Assembly: GCF_000344685.1 (NCBI RefSeq)
Contig: NW_006920427.1
Span: 164,539 to 228,538 of the forward strand
DNA length: 64,000 nucleotides
Source of the DNA: Gloeophyllum trabeum ATCC 11539
Taxonomy: Eukaryota > Basidiomycota > Agaricomycetes > Gloeophyllales > Gloeophyllaceae
Direction: 5' to 3'
Shown: positions 1 to 14,039 of the stretch, piece after piece
Layout of the letters: every line of letters begins with the position of its first letter
Numbering within the stretch: position 1 is the first letter of the stretch
Made by a program: the position numbers and the translations under genes
The notes under the pieces: model-generated
The model's database searches: none
What the model was told of the DNA's origin: nothing
Seen by the model: only the letters and a program-made list of their open reading frames with translations

Positions 1-2
1 AT

Positions 3-643
3 ACTGACTGGGACACATCTATGAAGATAACTTTCGGTTACACCACCGCAAAACGTGGCGCAGATTTGACGGTTAGCGAGACCCCTCCAACACGCATGCA
101 CCTTACTTATATATGTACCCATGTCACCAGGGAACATTGCAATTCATGTCCCTCAGAATATTGAAAGCTATAGATGAAAATCAAGCTCAGCCTAGCCAAG
201 GCATCGCGGATGATATCGAGTCTTTCATCTACGTTCTAGGTTACGCTGTTCTAATGAAGATAACACGGCAGACGAAGTGGGACACCAGCAAGCGGAAGTA
301 CTGGCAAGACACGTTCGATGCCGCATTTGGGAAGATTGACCATAAGGATATCGTAAAGGCTAGGGTGTCCATAGCACCCCTGGAATGGGCCCAAAAAGCA
401 GGCACTGACTTCGAGTTGGAGGAGATAGGAATGTCACGTCCTTTCTTCAATATCCTCCTGAGGTTATTCATTCTCCTTCAAGATGTGCACAGAACACAAG
501 TACGGGGGAACATCGGGAAAAACCCCTATGTGGACGACACTGTTAGATCGGAAGTCTCCAGTCAACCTGAGATCATGTTGGGATACAGAGAGTTCCGCGA
601 GATTTTGGAGCAGGGGATCACTAAACTGGAACTCAGGGAGTAG
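3..643 (+). CDS. FunK1-type protein kinase, C-terminal part (5' end outside window)
   Basis: Two exons are visible, 3-71 and 131-643, joined across a 59-bp GT-AG intron; the junction reads AKRGADLT then GTLQFMS. This is the hallmark of the C-terminal lobe of fungal FunK1 kinases, in which a GT.xFMS motif follows the activation segment. The next conserved block is DDIESFIYVLGYAV, the same block seen in the full-length copy at 49508-51839 (DDIESFVWSLGYAV). The catalytic HRD loop lies upstream of the window, so activity cannot be judged. The stop codon is 641-643. FunK1 proteins are a large agaricomycete expansion of protein-kinase-like proteins with mostly unknown substrates. The reading frame shows no internal break, so it may be functional, but the gene is only partly visible. 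Confidence 0.8.
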
Positions 644-2809
644 GAAGCGCATCGAATGTCTAGCCGTGATTTAGAGTATTTGATTTAGTTGCGAGCGAAG
701 CGATAGCAATTCTTCACTGGGGCAGAAGTCCGCGACAAACATGTACAAATTCTACTCCCGGTCGCTGAGGGACCCACAAAGACCAAGGGCCAGCTATAAG
801 TTGCTACAGTGCTTTAAATATCCTCGGATTGAGCCTGGAAAGGTTCCAGAATCAAGGATACCTATTTACTTGCCCTACCTATCACAAAACATCCCACGAA
901 ATACAGTAAGTTGAGCCGTACGCATGCAAGGTTGGTGTGTATGGTGCACCAGCCATGCCACATAACAGGACGACGTGTCGCGCCACACCACGTCACGCTT
1001 CGCGAGCAACTCTGCGCGAGCGCGCATCACTAGTGTACTTACAGACGGTATCGGGTGTACGTGGTCACGAGCGACGCGTTAATTGACGCGACCGCGCGCG
1101 TCACGTCACACCGATTGCTCATCCTCTACCTCTGCCGTCCTACGCGGCAGCCTGCAGGGCAAACGGCCTGTTGAACCGGCTACGAGGCTCACAGCTCGTG
1201 CCCAACGTCTCACATATCAAAGAGGAAACCAAGCAAGAGACGATGAATGTCAATCGTCGCGCTGTTCCTCATCGTTATATTTGCTACAAGACATAGGCAA
1301 CCCTGTCTGAAGCAATGTAGACTTTTCGATACGCGTACATCGTTGAATTCGAAGCACGGAGCACAGCTCGGTCATTTGCAATGACGAGCCTGGAGTGGGT
1401 ATATGCGCGCTCGGTGAGTAAGAGGGCAGACTTACACGAGTAATAGCGCTCTGCGATCCAAGGCTTCCGGGCATACGAAACTTGAAACTCGGCCTGTGCG
1501 ACGCATATACTCTGCGAGCTGTCTCTCGGTGTAGCAAGTTCATGCACACTTCCGTTTAGGCGAGACAAGTGTCAGATACATCAGTGAGCTAAACTGGTGA
1601 GCTCTTCCGTCGGATTCACTTCCATCTGCAGCTGTGTTAGCTGTGCCAGTGGAGCAAGGAAGCAGCACGCATAAAGGGGAGGTCATCCTCAGTGCATCCT
1701 GATCTCGGTCATCTCCTTTCAACTGATCTCGTGTTAGTGATCATTCCGTCTGTGAGGTATAGTCACTAATCTGCTCACCCGCTCTGATGTGTGCTATCCA
1801 GCATAGCTGTTTCTTTTTATTTCAATCCATAGTAGCTTACCTATCGAGCGATCTAGTCTTTTCGGCCGTCGACGATTGTGTGGTGCGTTACGTTGGTGGA
1901 CAGGCTTCGGATTCTCGTATTCCAGAGTGCAACCACTCAAACTCTTGTCAGAAGGTTTCAGGTTAGGACCATCTCGGGGTGGGAAATGTTAGTAGTACCA
2001 CTGGAACTAAGCTCTCGATTTGGCTCACCAAGGACGGTTGCTTGCATGAACAACAGCAGATATGATCCGGTCATTGTCCAGCTATGTTGGTGCTAGTCGT
2101 GATTGCGGCCATCCTGACAGTAAGCTAGATTGGATTCCTACATCGCATTTTTACTGCTGAATTTTGTGGTAAGCCTCGGCACAGGTTTGTGCAGGGCTGT
2201 TTTAGTAGTGGCAGCAATGCGACTCCCGTCACTCTCTGACCCAGATCACAATTTTCTATCCAGACTAGAACCATGGTCGATATCTCACCAAAACCATTAG
2301 TCCTCAGGTTTGGACAATGGGTGGCTAGCCCAAGCTTTGTCTGGCTATTCCAGTTGTGATGGCCGTCCCGATGCTAAAGCCAAGGCATGTTACCCATTGT
2401 TATTCCTTCTGCTCGGTACTAACATCTTTTAGCAGATATTCCTGCGCTGCTGTCCGGACGTGCTCTGCTTTACTGCATGCAATATTGGCACAGATTCTGC
2501 TGTTGGCCGTGTGATTTCCAAGAAACTACAGAAGGACTGGTCCGTACCTCTTTTGTGGTTGGGACTGTTCGTCGCAAGCTCGCTGCGGGTGATTCCGATT
2601 CTCCGAGAATATACCGAAAGTGGAAGGAGTGGCTGTGCGTCCTCAACATTTCTTTTTGTTGTGGCACGTGACTCACCCATTGTGCGCGCGCCGAGACAAT
2701 AAGCACGGAGCAAGACAATGAGTCCAGCACACTTTATTGTCAAAAGCATGTCTTGGACGCAGGATCGCCTCTTTGACCTTCTCTCCCACTTCTTCTACGA
2801 CCTTTCACG
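644..2809. other. Gene-poor interval
   Basis: No credible coding region was found in about 2.2 kb. Short open frames here lack a recognisable domain and plausible splice partners. Part of it (about 740-1060) shares patches with 33130-33380, including an exact 18-base match at 764-781 and 33153-33170, so it probably contains an old dispersed repeat. The last few hundred bases should hold the promoter of the ABC transporter that starts at 2810. Confidence 0.5.
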
Positions 2810-5800
2810 ATGCGTCGGCCAGCTGGCCTTGCTGTCGACACCGCTGCAGCAGCGGAGAAGACGAACGCGAACGCCCCCATCCTTGTACAATCACCTGAAT
2901 CGACTACGAACCTCAATGTCGCGTCTACGCTCACTCTCGATGCCCATGCTGCCCAGGAAACCCCAGCCTACTCTCAACCCAATCCTTCCATTCGCCTTCT
3001 TTTCTCTCTCCTCACCCGACGCGACGTCCTCCTCCTAGTGCTTCCTGCTATCCTCCTTTCCATCGTCACCGGCGGTATCGCCCCCTTCATGACCATTGTC
3101 ATCGGACAAAACTTCGACGCTTTCGCTGCCTACCCTCAAACCCCAAACCCCCCCGAATCTGCAAAGCACCAGCTGCTCCGGGCCGTCGGCCTTGCTGCGA
3201 TCGAGCTCATCGGTCTGGCTGCGGGAGCGCTCGCTCTCAGCAGCATCACATCCAGTCTTTGGATATGGGCTGGCGAGAAGAATGCGATGACGCTGCGCAA
3301 GCAGGTTTTCGAAGCCGTCACGAGGAAAGAGATGGTCTGGTTCGACACCAAGATGGGTGCCGAAGGCTCTGTCCAGGCTGGCGAAGAAGGGCAGGGCCCA
3401 GTGGGCGCTGGTGGTCTCATGGCTCAGTTCGCCAAGTACGTATACTCTGTCTCATGCTTTGATTGAATCTCATGGTTTCGTAGGGAGACCGACGAAGTCC
3501 GGATGGCGTCCTCGCTCGCCTCGGGCATGTTTATCCAACACCTAACCACGACTATCACCGCCCTCGTCCTAGCTTTTACCCGCTCGTGGGCGCTGACCCT
3601 GGTCATCCTTTCTGTCGTGCCCGTACTCGTCCTCATCCAGGGCGTTGTTACCGGTCTCGTGAACCCGAGCCTCAACGAGGAGCGCCGACAGACGACCGTC
3701 GCGGCGACACTCGTTGACCGCGCTGTGGCGGCCATCGCCACCGTCAAGGCATTCAACGCTCAGCCATTCGAGTTACAGACCATCGGCGCCGTGCTCGACC
3801 GCATGCGCGCGGCGGCCAAGCGGTGCAACACCCTCTGGGCGGTCAGCTCAGGGTTGTCGCAGTTCACTATGATGGCGATGTTCGTCCAGGGCTTCTGGTT
3901 CGGCGCGAAGCTCGTGCGCGACGGGTCTGCAAGCGCGGGCGACGTCATGACCGTCTTCTGGGCGTGCCTGATCTCGACAAGCAACCTGCAGATGTGCCTG
4001 CCGCAGCTTGTCGTGCTGACCAAGGGCAAGGTCGCGATGGCGTCGTTGATGCGGCTGGTCGAGGAGCCTGTTGAAGCCCCTGTCACCCTCAAATCCGCGT
4101 CGACGCTGTACACGCCTCTCTCCCCGTACAAGCACGCCAGCCCGAGGAAGCGCCAGACCGACCTGCGGCGGATCAAGCCAGCCCGGTGCTACGGCGAGTT
4201 TGCGCTGCACGATGTTACGTTTGCGTACCCCTCCCGGCCCACGATGCCCGTGCTGTCGGATGTCTCGCTGTATCTGCCTGCGCACGAGACGACGTTTATC
4301 GTCGGCGGATCCGGCTCTGGCAAGTCAACCGTCGCGCAGCTCTTGCTGCGGATGTACGCCCCCCAGAGGGGGAGCGTGCAGCTTGATGACCAGGACGTGG
4401 CGTTTCTCGACGACGCCTTCCTGCGCGAGCACGTTGCCGCTGTCTCGCAGACATGTATTTTATTTGATGCGAGCGTGCACGATAATGTCGCGATGGGACT
4501 CATTGGGAGACGACCCGAGGAGGTGACCAGGGAAGAAGTAGTGGAAGCCTGTCGGGTCGCTTTGATGCACGAGTTTGTCAGGGACTTGCCCGAAGGCTAT
4601 GATACCAAACTTGGGAACGGTGGCGCGAATCTGAGTGGTGGCCAGAAGCAACGGCTGGCCATTGCTAGGGCTCGCCTGAGGAACCCGTCTGTACTTATTC
4701 TCGGTACGTTGACAATGCAAGTATTATTGATGTCGCTGCTGACTGGTTCGCAATAGATGAAGCTACGTCCGCGCTGGACGCGACTTCGCGTCTACTTGTA
4801 TTCGAAGCGATCAAGCGATGGCGGCGGAACAAAACTACAATTGTGATCACGCACGACCTTTCACAGATCGAATCCAACGACTTCGTGTACGTACTCAAGA
4901 ATGGCCGCGTTGTTGAGCAAGGCTACCGCGCGGACCTGGAGAGCATTGCGGGCGGAGAATTTCGCGATATGGCCGAAACGCAGGGCGCTATGGGTGGTCT
5001 ACCGGAGAAGGATACCGAGACTGCTGAAGACGAGATGCGGAAGGAGAGGGAGATGGAGGTTGAAGCCATTCTGGAGGAGCATGAAGCGAAGAAAGGCGTT
5101 CTGGTGGAGGAGTCGAAGGTCCTCAAGCACATGAGCGTCGCGAAGCCTAGTCTCCGGCCGATCACGATGGGGAACTGGATGTTCGATGCGATTGCGGATC
5201 TAACGCGGAAGTCTGTAATGGAGCCCTCCAAAGTGCCTGTTCTCTCGAGGGAAGCTTACCGCGTTAGCCGGTTTGTCCCGCCCGAGGCGTTCTCGCAAGA
5301 GATGGCGGAGAGCAAGCCGAGACGACCGTCTAGCGTAATAATCGCACCGGAGCTGCCTGCACCTCCCGCTGCGCTCAATCGAAGACTCAGCCTACAATTC
5401 ACGCCCTCATCGCCCACCTTCAAGCGGACGTCATGGGTCGAAATCGACGACGATTTCGAGGATGAAAAACATGCTTTGGAGAGGAGCGGTACGCAGGCTT
5501 ACCAGAACCGCGGACAACGCGGCGAAGAGAAGGTGGTCAGGACTCTTTGCGATGAACATCGGCTGGCGCAATTGAAGTCGATCAAGGTCGAAGGGCCTAT
5601 ATCGGAGACGCCTCCGGAATCGTCTGCACCAGAGAAGGCACCTTCTCTATGGCGAACTATTCGAGCCATCTACCCCTCTATCCCCTACAAACCGGTTTTC
5701 TTCTTGGGCATTGCGGTGTCCCTCCTCAGTGGAGCAATGACTCCTGTCTTTTCGTTCCTGCTGTCTCGGTTGCTGTTTGAGGTGTCTACCGGAGCGCGGG

Positions 5801-7500
5801 ACGTCTCGACAATCAACATGTTCGGCGGTATTGTTCTCGGTATCGCCGCTGCGGACGGTCTATTCATGGGACTCAAGTTCTTCATTATGGAGACTTTGGC
5901 TATGAGCTGGGTTACTCGCATCAGGAAGTCTTGTCTTGGACTAGTCTTGTCGCAGGACAAGAAGTGGTTTGACAAGACTGACAACAGCTCCGTTCGCCTT
6001 ATGAATGTGCTGATCAAGGACGGAGACGATGCGCGGAGCCTTATCGCCACCGTTATTGCCCAATGCATGGTGGTCACAGCGATGCTTAGCGTCGGCCTGA
6101 TCTGGGCACTTGTGCGTGGATGGCAATATACTCTTGTCGGCCTTGCAATTGCACCTGTATTCGTGATCACAATGGCCGTTCAGACAAATTTGGTCGCGAA
6201 GGCTGAATACAGGAACAAGCGGGCTCGTGAAGAAGTTGCGAAGACCTACTACGATGTGAGTTTCGCGATATTCCCTAACATGCTTCTTGTGCTGAATACG
6301 GCTGATAGGTTGTCTCAAATATTCGCGGTATACGATCTATGGGTTTCGAGAACGTCTTTCAGCTTCAATTTGAAAAGACGGTCGGCGATGCTCTCCGTAC
6401 TGGCGTGCGGGGTGCCTTTGTGGAAGGCTGCACTTACGGTGTTGCCAGTTCCTTGATCTATCTAGCAGAGGCCCTCCTTTTCTACGTAGGCGCTGTTCTC
6501 ATCGCAAAGGGGATCTACACATATCTACAAATGATCGAGACCCTGCAGTTAATCGTCTTTACAGTGACTCTCGGCTCCCAGCTCATGTCATTCAGTAAGT
6601 CTCGAGGACTCTTTCAGTGTGAGCCGTGTCTGATCCAGTCTTTTGGCCTTCCCAGCGAATCGTATTGCCAAGTCCGTCAATGCCACCAACGACTTCAATC
6701 GGCTTTTGCAGCTGTCGCCAGAAACGGATGAATCACGAGGACTCCTTCGGCCAGCTATCGAAGGAGGGGTTGCTCTCCAGAACGTTGCCTTCTCATACCC
6801 TGAGCGGTCCAACGTTCCCGTGCTGAAGGATGTCTCCCTGTCCGTGGCAGAAGGCGAATGTGTTGCGATCGTTGGGGCTTCGGGATCGGGCAAATCTACC
6901 ATTGCTGCCTTGCTACAGCGTCTCTACGAACCTCATGTGGGTTCGATCACCCTCGGTTCTTCTGACGTACGTTCTATCGACGTGTCGCATCTGCGGGAAC
7001 ACGTCGCCGTTGTTAGCCAGAATCCCAACCTCTTCGATGCGTCCGTCCGGGACAATATCGCATACGGCGCCACCGCACTATCCGATGACGAAGTTCGTCA
7101 AGCAGCGCTGGCCGCTAACGTAGACGAATTTATCAATACTCTGCCAAAAGGCTATGATACCATGGTCGGAGAGAACGCCTCGCTCATCTCGGGAGGGCAA
7201 GCACAACGGATCTCCATCGCTCGAGCCCTCGCACGTCCGTCAAAGGTCCTCATCTTGGACGAATGCACGTCTGCCCTGGATCCTGCCAACCAAGCTGTTG
7301 TGATTGAGACCATACGCAGTGCGAAAGTCGGCCGCACGACGCTGATGGTGACCCATAAGTTGCCACTTATGCAGATGTGCGACCGCATTCTGGTTGTGGA
7401 AGACGGTGTCATCGTCGAGGACGGTCCTTATGAGACCTTGATGCAGCGGAATGGCGCCTTTTCGCGACTTGCCAGCGCAGGAGAATGGTTCGGGCAGTGA
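2810..7500 (+). CDS. STE6: Ste6-like full ABC transporter (candidate a-type pheromone exporter)
   Basis: Five exons: 2810-3435, 3484-4703, 4757-6255, 6309-6594, 6656-7500, giving 1491 residues. The order is TMD-NBD-TMD-NBD as in ABCB/MDR full transporters. The first NBD has Walker A GGSGSGKST (about residue 482), signature NLSGGQ (about 590) and Walker B LILDEATSALD split by intron 2. The second has GASGSGKST (about 1284), ISGGQ (about 1388) and LILDECTSALD. Both NBDs keep the catalytic glutamate or its equivalent position, although DEC replaces DEA in the second. A long charged linker (roughly residues 640-850) separates the halves. In basidiomycetes this arrangement and length match Ste6, which exports farnesylated mating pheromone at the plasma membrane. 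Assignment to Ste6 rather than another ABCB member is inference from overall similarity. Confidence 0.85.
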
Positions 7501-8141
7501 TGCTGCTTGTGATTTCCCCATATTTTATCATCGTCTTCGATCTTTGGGAGCATAAGCTTCCGCAACTGCCTTCGCCTTTCATCTTCGAGTTCTCCACTTT
7601 CTCGGGTATCACAACTGTAGACTTCGCTCATAACTGCAATGTAACTTACCAACACAAGCATCTACTGTATCTTAGACTGTATGACACTCAACGCAAGTAA
7701 TCATGATATGTAGTTCAAAGACTTGCCTGAATTGAACTTCCTGCATGTCCGGCGATTTCAGCGCAGGACGTGTGTGTTCACCTTTGGCATTGCCCGATCT
7801 GCACAGGCCACTGGCACCCGTGGCCTTTCCAGCGGGTTTTGTACCCCTACCCGAGGCGGGTGTGGTGTATGCAGACACGGGGCGGGGTCAGCTTCCTCGA
7901 GCCGCGGTGGCTCAGTTTGGTCGAAGTCTACGACTGAGGTCGCGATTCACGCACCGGCCAGGCATCATGCGAGAACACAAATGATTCAGCCGCATACATC
8001 GCTAGCGGGTTTCGTAAACGCGATCTGAGACAGCTCACTCCAACCATCTCTTCGGTTCCGCAAAATGGCATATGCATATAGGACCGAACTGACAGCAGTG
8101 GTGACGGTTTATGCCTCAAAGGTCTCCATCAACAAGCATAC
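7501..8141. other. Intergenic interval with a tRNA-like fragment
   Basis: No convincing gene. At about 7901-7955 there is a stretch resembling a tRNA 5' half: GCCGCGG, then an A-box-like TGGCTCAGTTTGG, and 25-30 bases later a B-box-like GGTCGCGATTC. No 3' acceptor strand pairs with the GCCGCGG, so it is not a functional tRNA. A tRNA-derived repeat fragment is possible. Confidence 0.3.
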
Positions 8142-9449
8142 ATGTCCCTACCAGCCCCTCCTCCACCCGCTATCCAGAGAGCCACTGGATCGTCGGGTCG
8201 ACTGTGCGACCATACTAGTGAACAGCGCCTAGTTGGGCCTAGGCAGCCCAGCATGTCCATTCGACACCCTCATTCCGCGGGGAGTGTCCCACAGCTATGT
8301 GAACAGCCGCAATTCCGCGATCATCATCCGACCAGGATCCCCCGCCGTCCGTCGCATTCTTCTCCGCAGCAACAATCCATTCAAGGACGTCCGAGACCCC
8401 CTCGGAGTGAGCCTCCACGCCGCCCTTCAGTACACTCGGAACCACACGCAAGCGTATCTGCACCACCCCCGCGCGGATATGCCCCTGCGCCAGACGCAGC
8501 GGTCACCCCGCCATTGCCGGTCCGACCATCACCGGTCAGCCTGGACAGCTCGATGCGCGCGGCCCCGTCCCATTCTCTTCCAAGTTCGTTGCCATCCCCG
8601 CAGCCTCATTTCGAGCTTTTCGTGTGGAGACATATGGAGTCCGTTCTGATGCACATAGACCCTATATGGGACGATGAAATGTTGCTCCAGGAGATCGGTG
8701 CGGCGTACGAGAGACTACGTGGCTGGAGGAGACACTTCTCTTTGAGGATTCTCAGGTAATAGTATTTTTAATGTCATTGTAGGTATCATGACTAAGTTGA
8801 CATAACCTGACGTAGCCACTTCGAACCAGCGGTCAGTATTTGAAGAAAAAGAGGTCTCGAGCAAGGGACTGACCTTTGCTCGTTTGCCAGATTAATTTGC
8901 CAAGTGTCGCGGATAGGATCCTGTGGACTACCGGAGTTCCTACTCTAGGGCCGCGCTTCTCGGCGCCCTATCTGAGGACTGACGGAGATGCCAAGTACAG
9001 CGAAGCCAACGTCTCAACCTCGCCATTCGCTTCATATACGTCAATGTCTCAAATGCACACCTTGCAAAGTCCTACCATAAGTCTTCCTGCCTGCGAGATA
9101 GGTCGCATACGACAATGCTTGAAGGATCCAAGGAAAGGCCGCGGTCTCTGCCATTTCACCTGGAATGTCACCCGCGATTCCAGATACGGAATTCGTCTTG
9201 TTGAAAGATGGGACAGACGGAGGACATTTGTTGTGGTTATCGTACCTCTAGTATGTGTGCTGGTTTTCGCAGCAGTCTGGGCAAAATTGAAGAGCGTCAA
9301 CGACGCCTTCACGATTGCCGGTGAGTCCCTGTAGGGAGAAACAAACCCTAACCTAACATGTGCACCCAACAGGGTCATTGATGGGACTGATTGTGGCCTG
9401 CCTCCTCGTCTGTCTCATCTTGAACGTGATAGGTCGGAAGAACAAATGA
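8142..9449 (+). CDS. Hypothetical protein with two C-terminal transmembrane helices
   Basis: Exons 8142-8755, 8816-8831 (16 nt), 8891-9320 and 9373-9449 join in frame to 378 residues. The first ~165 residues are rich in Pro, Ser, Arg and His and look disordered. A compact region follows (about 170-300) containing FELFVWRHMESVLMHIDPIWDDE and a Leu/Trp-rich stretch. The protein ends with two hydrophobic segments, one with FVVVIVPLVCVLVFAAV and one with GLIVACLLVCLILNVI, followed by a short GRKNK tail. This predicts a protein anchored near its C-terminus with the large N-terminal part in the cytosol. I do not recognise the family. The micro-exon and the phase-matched introns support the model; the start codon is the first ATG of the open frame and could lie further upstream. 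Confidence 0.6.
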
Positions 9450-11165
<1,716 letters not shown>

Positions 11166-11373
11166 GGCGACAAGGGATGCACTGAGGGAGGATGTGCGGT
11201 TTACGTCGTTCGCGACGTTGAGCGAGCGTACGGGTACGGGAATAGCCGGAGACAATTGCAACTCCGCGTCAAAGCAGGCCGCACATCGTCGGCGCGTGTA
11301 TAACTGAGTCAGATACGCCTTTGCAGTACTCCTCGACGTTCTCGTCCGTCGCTTTGTATATTGGACTGTAAAG
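11166..11373. promoter_or_regulatory. Shared divergent promoter, ATP3 / eIF2 beta
   Basis: Only 208 bp separate the two start codons, so the promoters and both 5' UTRs must overlap in this stretch. It is GC-rich and has no clear TATA box, as expected for housekeeping genes. Co-regulation of the two genes is inferred from spacing only. Confidence 0.6.
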
Positions 11374-12628
11374 ATGGCTTCAGAAGAGCCGCTGTTCGAT
11401 CCCTCGTTAAAGAAGAAAAAGCCTAAGAAGAAGACTGTCGCGTTCTCTGAGGATCCGTTAGGCGCAGATGCTGATCCTACGACGCCGGCACCAGATGTGA
11501 TCGAGGACCGCACCGTGGACGGGGAGTCCGTAGACATGGGGTCGAAGACGATGCATGAGCAGCTGAAGCAGAATGACGCCTCTGCCGACGGCGAGGAAGA
11601 GGATCCGAGCGCTATGTTCGGTGATTTGAAGAAGAAGAAGAAAAAGAAGAAGGAGATCCCTCTCGACCTCGACGGGGTATGTGCAATGTTCGAAGTGATG
11701 TGCTTATATTGATCATATATTTTGCAACTGTAGGATGAGGGGTCTGGCACGTCTACACCGATTACCACCGCTCCCGCCGCCACAGAAGACTTGGATTTCT
11801 CAGACCTCAAGAAGAAAAAGAAATCCTCGAAGAAGAAGGCTGCCTTTGACCTTGATGCATTCGAGAAGGAACTGCAGGCTGAATCGAAGAAGGAGGACGG
11901 CGATGAGGAGGCGGAGCAAGATGGAGAACATCTACTTAACGTCGATGAATCTGAATTGGGCGAGAATGTCTTCGCCAATACTACAGAGGCCCCGACAGGG
12001 TTAGACGCTGGAAATGAAGCGTGGCTGAAGAGTGATCGGGACTACACGTATCAAGAAGTACGTTATTGCACTTGGTTAATCCTCGTAAGACTTGGCTAAC
12101 ACGATTATAGCTGCTCCAACGTTTCTACGCCTCTCTTCACGCATCTAACCCAGCCCTTCTCACATCCACTGGCAAGCGATACGTTATTGTGCCGCCATCG
12201 CTGGCACGTGAAGGCAACAAGAAGACGATTTTCACTAACATCACTGACATCTGCCGGCGTATGCATCGACAGCCGGAGCACGTCATCCAGTTCCTGTTCT
12301 CCGAAATGGGTACCACTGGGTCCGTGGACGGGCAAGGTCGGCTCGTCATTAAAGGTCGTTTCCAGCAAAAACAGCTGGAGAACGTCTTGCGTCGATACAT
12401 CGGTGGGTAGTTCCTCTCAGGACCGGGTGAATACCCCCTCACCTCGCTTTTCTAGTGGAGTACGTCACATGCAAGACATGCAAGTCTTTCGATACGCTGT
12501 TGACGAAGGAGAACCGTATCTTCTTTATGACCTGCGAGTCATGTGGGTCAAGACGGTCTGTCAACCCTATCAAAACCGGTTTCCAGGCCCAGGTCGGCAA
12601 GAGAAGCAAGACGAAGGCTGCGCAATAG
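11374..12628 (+). CDS. SUI3: Translation initiation factor eIF2 subunit beta
   Basis: Exons 11374-11676, 11734-12057, 12111-12402, 12456-12628 give 363 residues. The N-terminal half is acidic and carries the three lysine blocks (K-boxes) typical of eIF2 beta, about residues 13-20, 88-95 and 127-136; these bind eIF5 and eIF2B epsilon. The C-terminal half has the eIF2 beta core ([49 protein letters not shown]) and a C4 zinc ribbon, CKTCKSF followed by MTCESCGS, ending in a basic tail. The protein is part of the ternary complex that brings initiator tRNA to the 40S ribosome in the cytosol. All intron junctions keep frame; the model ends KTKAAQ. Confidence 0.95.
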
Positions 12629-13414
12629 TTTGTCATCAGTGTACCATGTATTGCATGTACTACCATACCGTGAATTCAGGATGCACGAAGTCCCGTATTC
12701 TGCATAGGAGGCCGCTACGAACCCGGTTTTGGAGATTAATTGTATAACCCTAGAAGATGTCGTTCGCCAGTTCCAGCGCGTGACGCGACACCTTTACATG
12801 CTGCATCCCGGTCGTGTGAGTTTCATGACCATCCCCATCGGTGACCGCAATCCTCTACTGACAAGATCTGGCAAGATGCGGCCGTATTCACGGCATATCA
12901 ATCCCACTATCAACAGGGTTCCCTCGCTGGAGCTCGAGTGGGCGCGGGGCTCCTTACGAAATGCCGAAGGCCAATCCTCATCTTCGAGGTAACAGTGCTA
13001 CTTACTGCGGTATGTTCTCCTGGAAACTTTGGATTGACACCTTCCACGTTATCCATGGGCATGATCAAGCCCGATTTTGCAGTGGTACGTCAGTGTTGGA
13101 CGTTATGCATTGACTGATCAGGCTCGTGATTCCCGCCTCGCAGCTTCGCCGCGGCGCCGCCTCCCCTACCGCAAGCTTGTGTGTTAAACTCGTAGAGAAA
13201 CACTTCCTCTTGGCTGTGTGTGATGATTGCTTATTGCTGATCTTTCAACATACAATTGGGAGGGATTTTTGCTTGAGAACTTCATTGTTGATGATCAGGT
13301 AATGGCCTGCACTGGCGTAGGCCTGATAAACTTGCTACTCATGTATAGCCTCTCCGTGTCGGTCAGACTGCACGTCTTCCTGCTCCTCTTTCCACTTGCT
13401 GGAGAAACTTCGCT
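12629..13414. other. Intergenic interval
   Basis: Holds the eIF2 beta 3' region; no supported gene. Open frames at 12729-12992 and 13227-13466 have no recognisable features. Confidence 0.4.
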
Positions 13415-13659
13415 ATGTTTGCAGTATCGCTGCCCGACATCAGTTCTCTCGCAGAAAAGCTGTTGAAGGTTTTGCTGCTGCTCACTCCGGCCCTTGCAGT
13501 GCTCTTTGTCATTCGTAAGGCAATGAAGTCTTCCGATGCTCACCTTCCTTCATGCCCGGTGAGCAAATGCCTCTCTTCTGACTCTATTCCTTATATTGAT
13601 TTACGTTGCAGCTCGAGGCAGAAATCCTTTGGGGTCACGAACATACAATTTTTACATAA
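13415..13659 (+). pseudogene. Possible cytochrome P450 N-terminal remnant
   Basis: Two exons, 13415-13558 and 13612-13659, join across a consensus intron (GTGAGC to TTGCAG) to a 63-residue frame. A hydrophobic segment (KVLLLLTPALAVLFVI) is followed by basic residues and then HLPSCPLEAEILWGHEHTIF. This resembles the start of agaricomycete P450s: a membrane anchor, then an LPGP-like motif, then LWGHE. The expected second Gly-Pro is lost and nothing P450-like follows, neither an I-helix nor a heme-binding Cys motif. If it is P450-derived, it is a truncated relic. The alternative is a small unrelated membrane peptide. Confidence 0.3.
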
Positions 13660-14039
13660 GTAGCTTCCCCGGGTGTGTGCAGCCCTTCCATTACCAGAAC
13701 CGTATACTGAGAGTATGACCACTTGCAGTCTGAAGTGAAAAGGATAGCAATACATCTACTTCCGGGACCATCTCCAGTGGAGGTGCAAACCCGAAATCCC
13801 GGCTCAGACCAGGCGGCTGGGATATCTACTTTTTTGAACTGAGCTCTGGAACTTATATACAAAGTGATGGAGCATCAAAGATCAGTCAAGCTTGATATTG
13901 CCATCTATTGCAATATGCCAATTCTCCTCCCCTAAATCCACACTTGGCTCTTATGAAAATTACTTGGCGCCACACCCTAGCAGCACTGATCCCGTGAGCA
14001 CTGCTCTTATGAAGGAGGAGCTGAGGGGAAAACAAGTTT

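Noticed and set aside
7901..7960. tRNA gene
   Set aside because: A- and B-box-like words are present but the acceptor stem has no 3' partner and no cloverleaf can be drawn.
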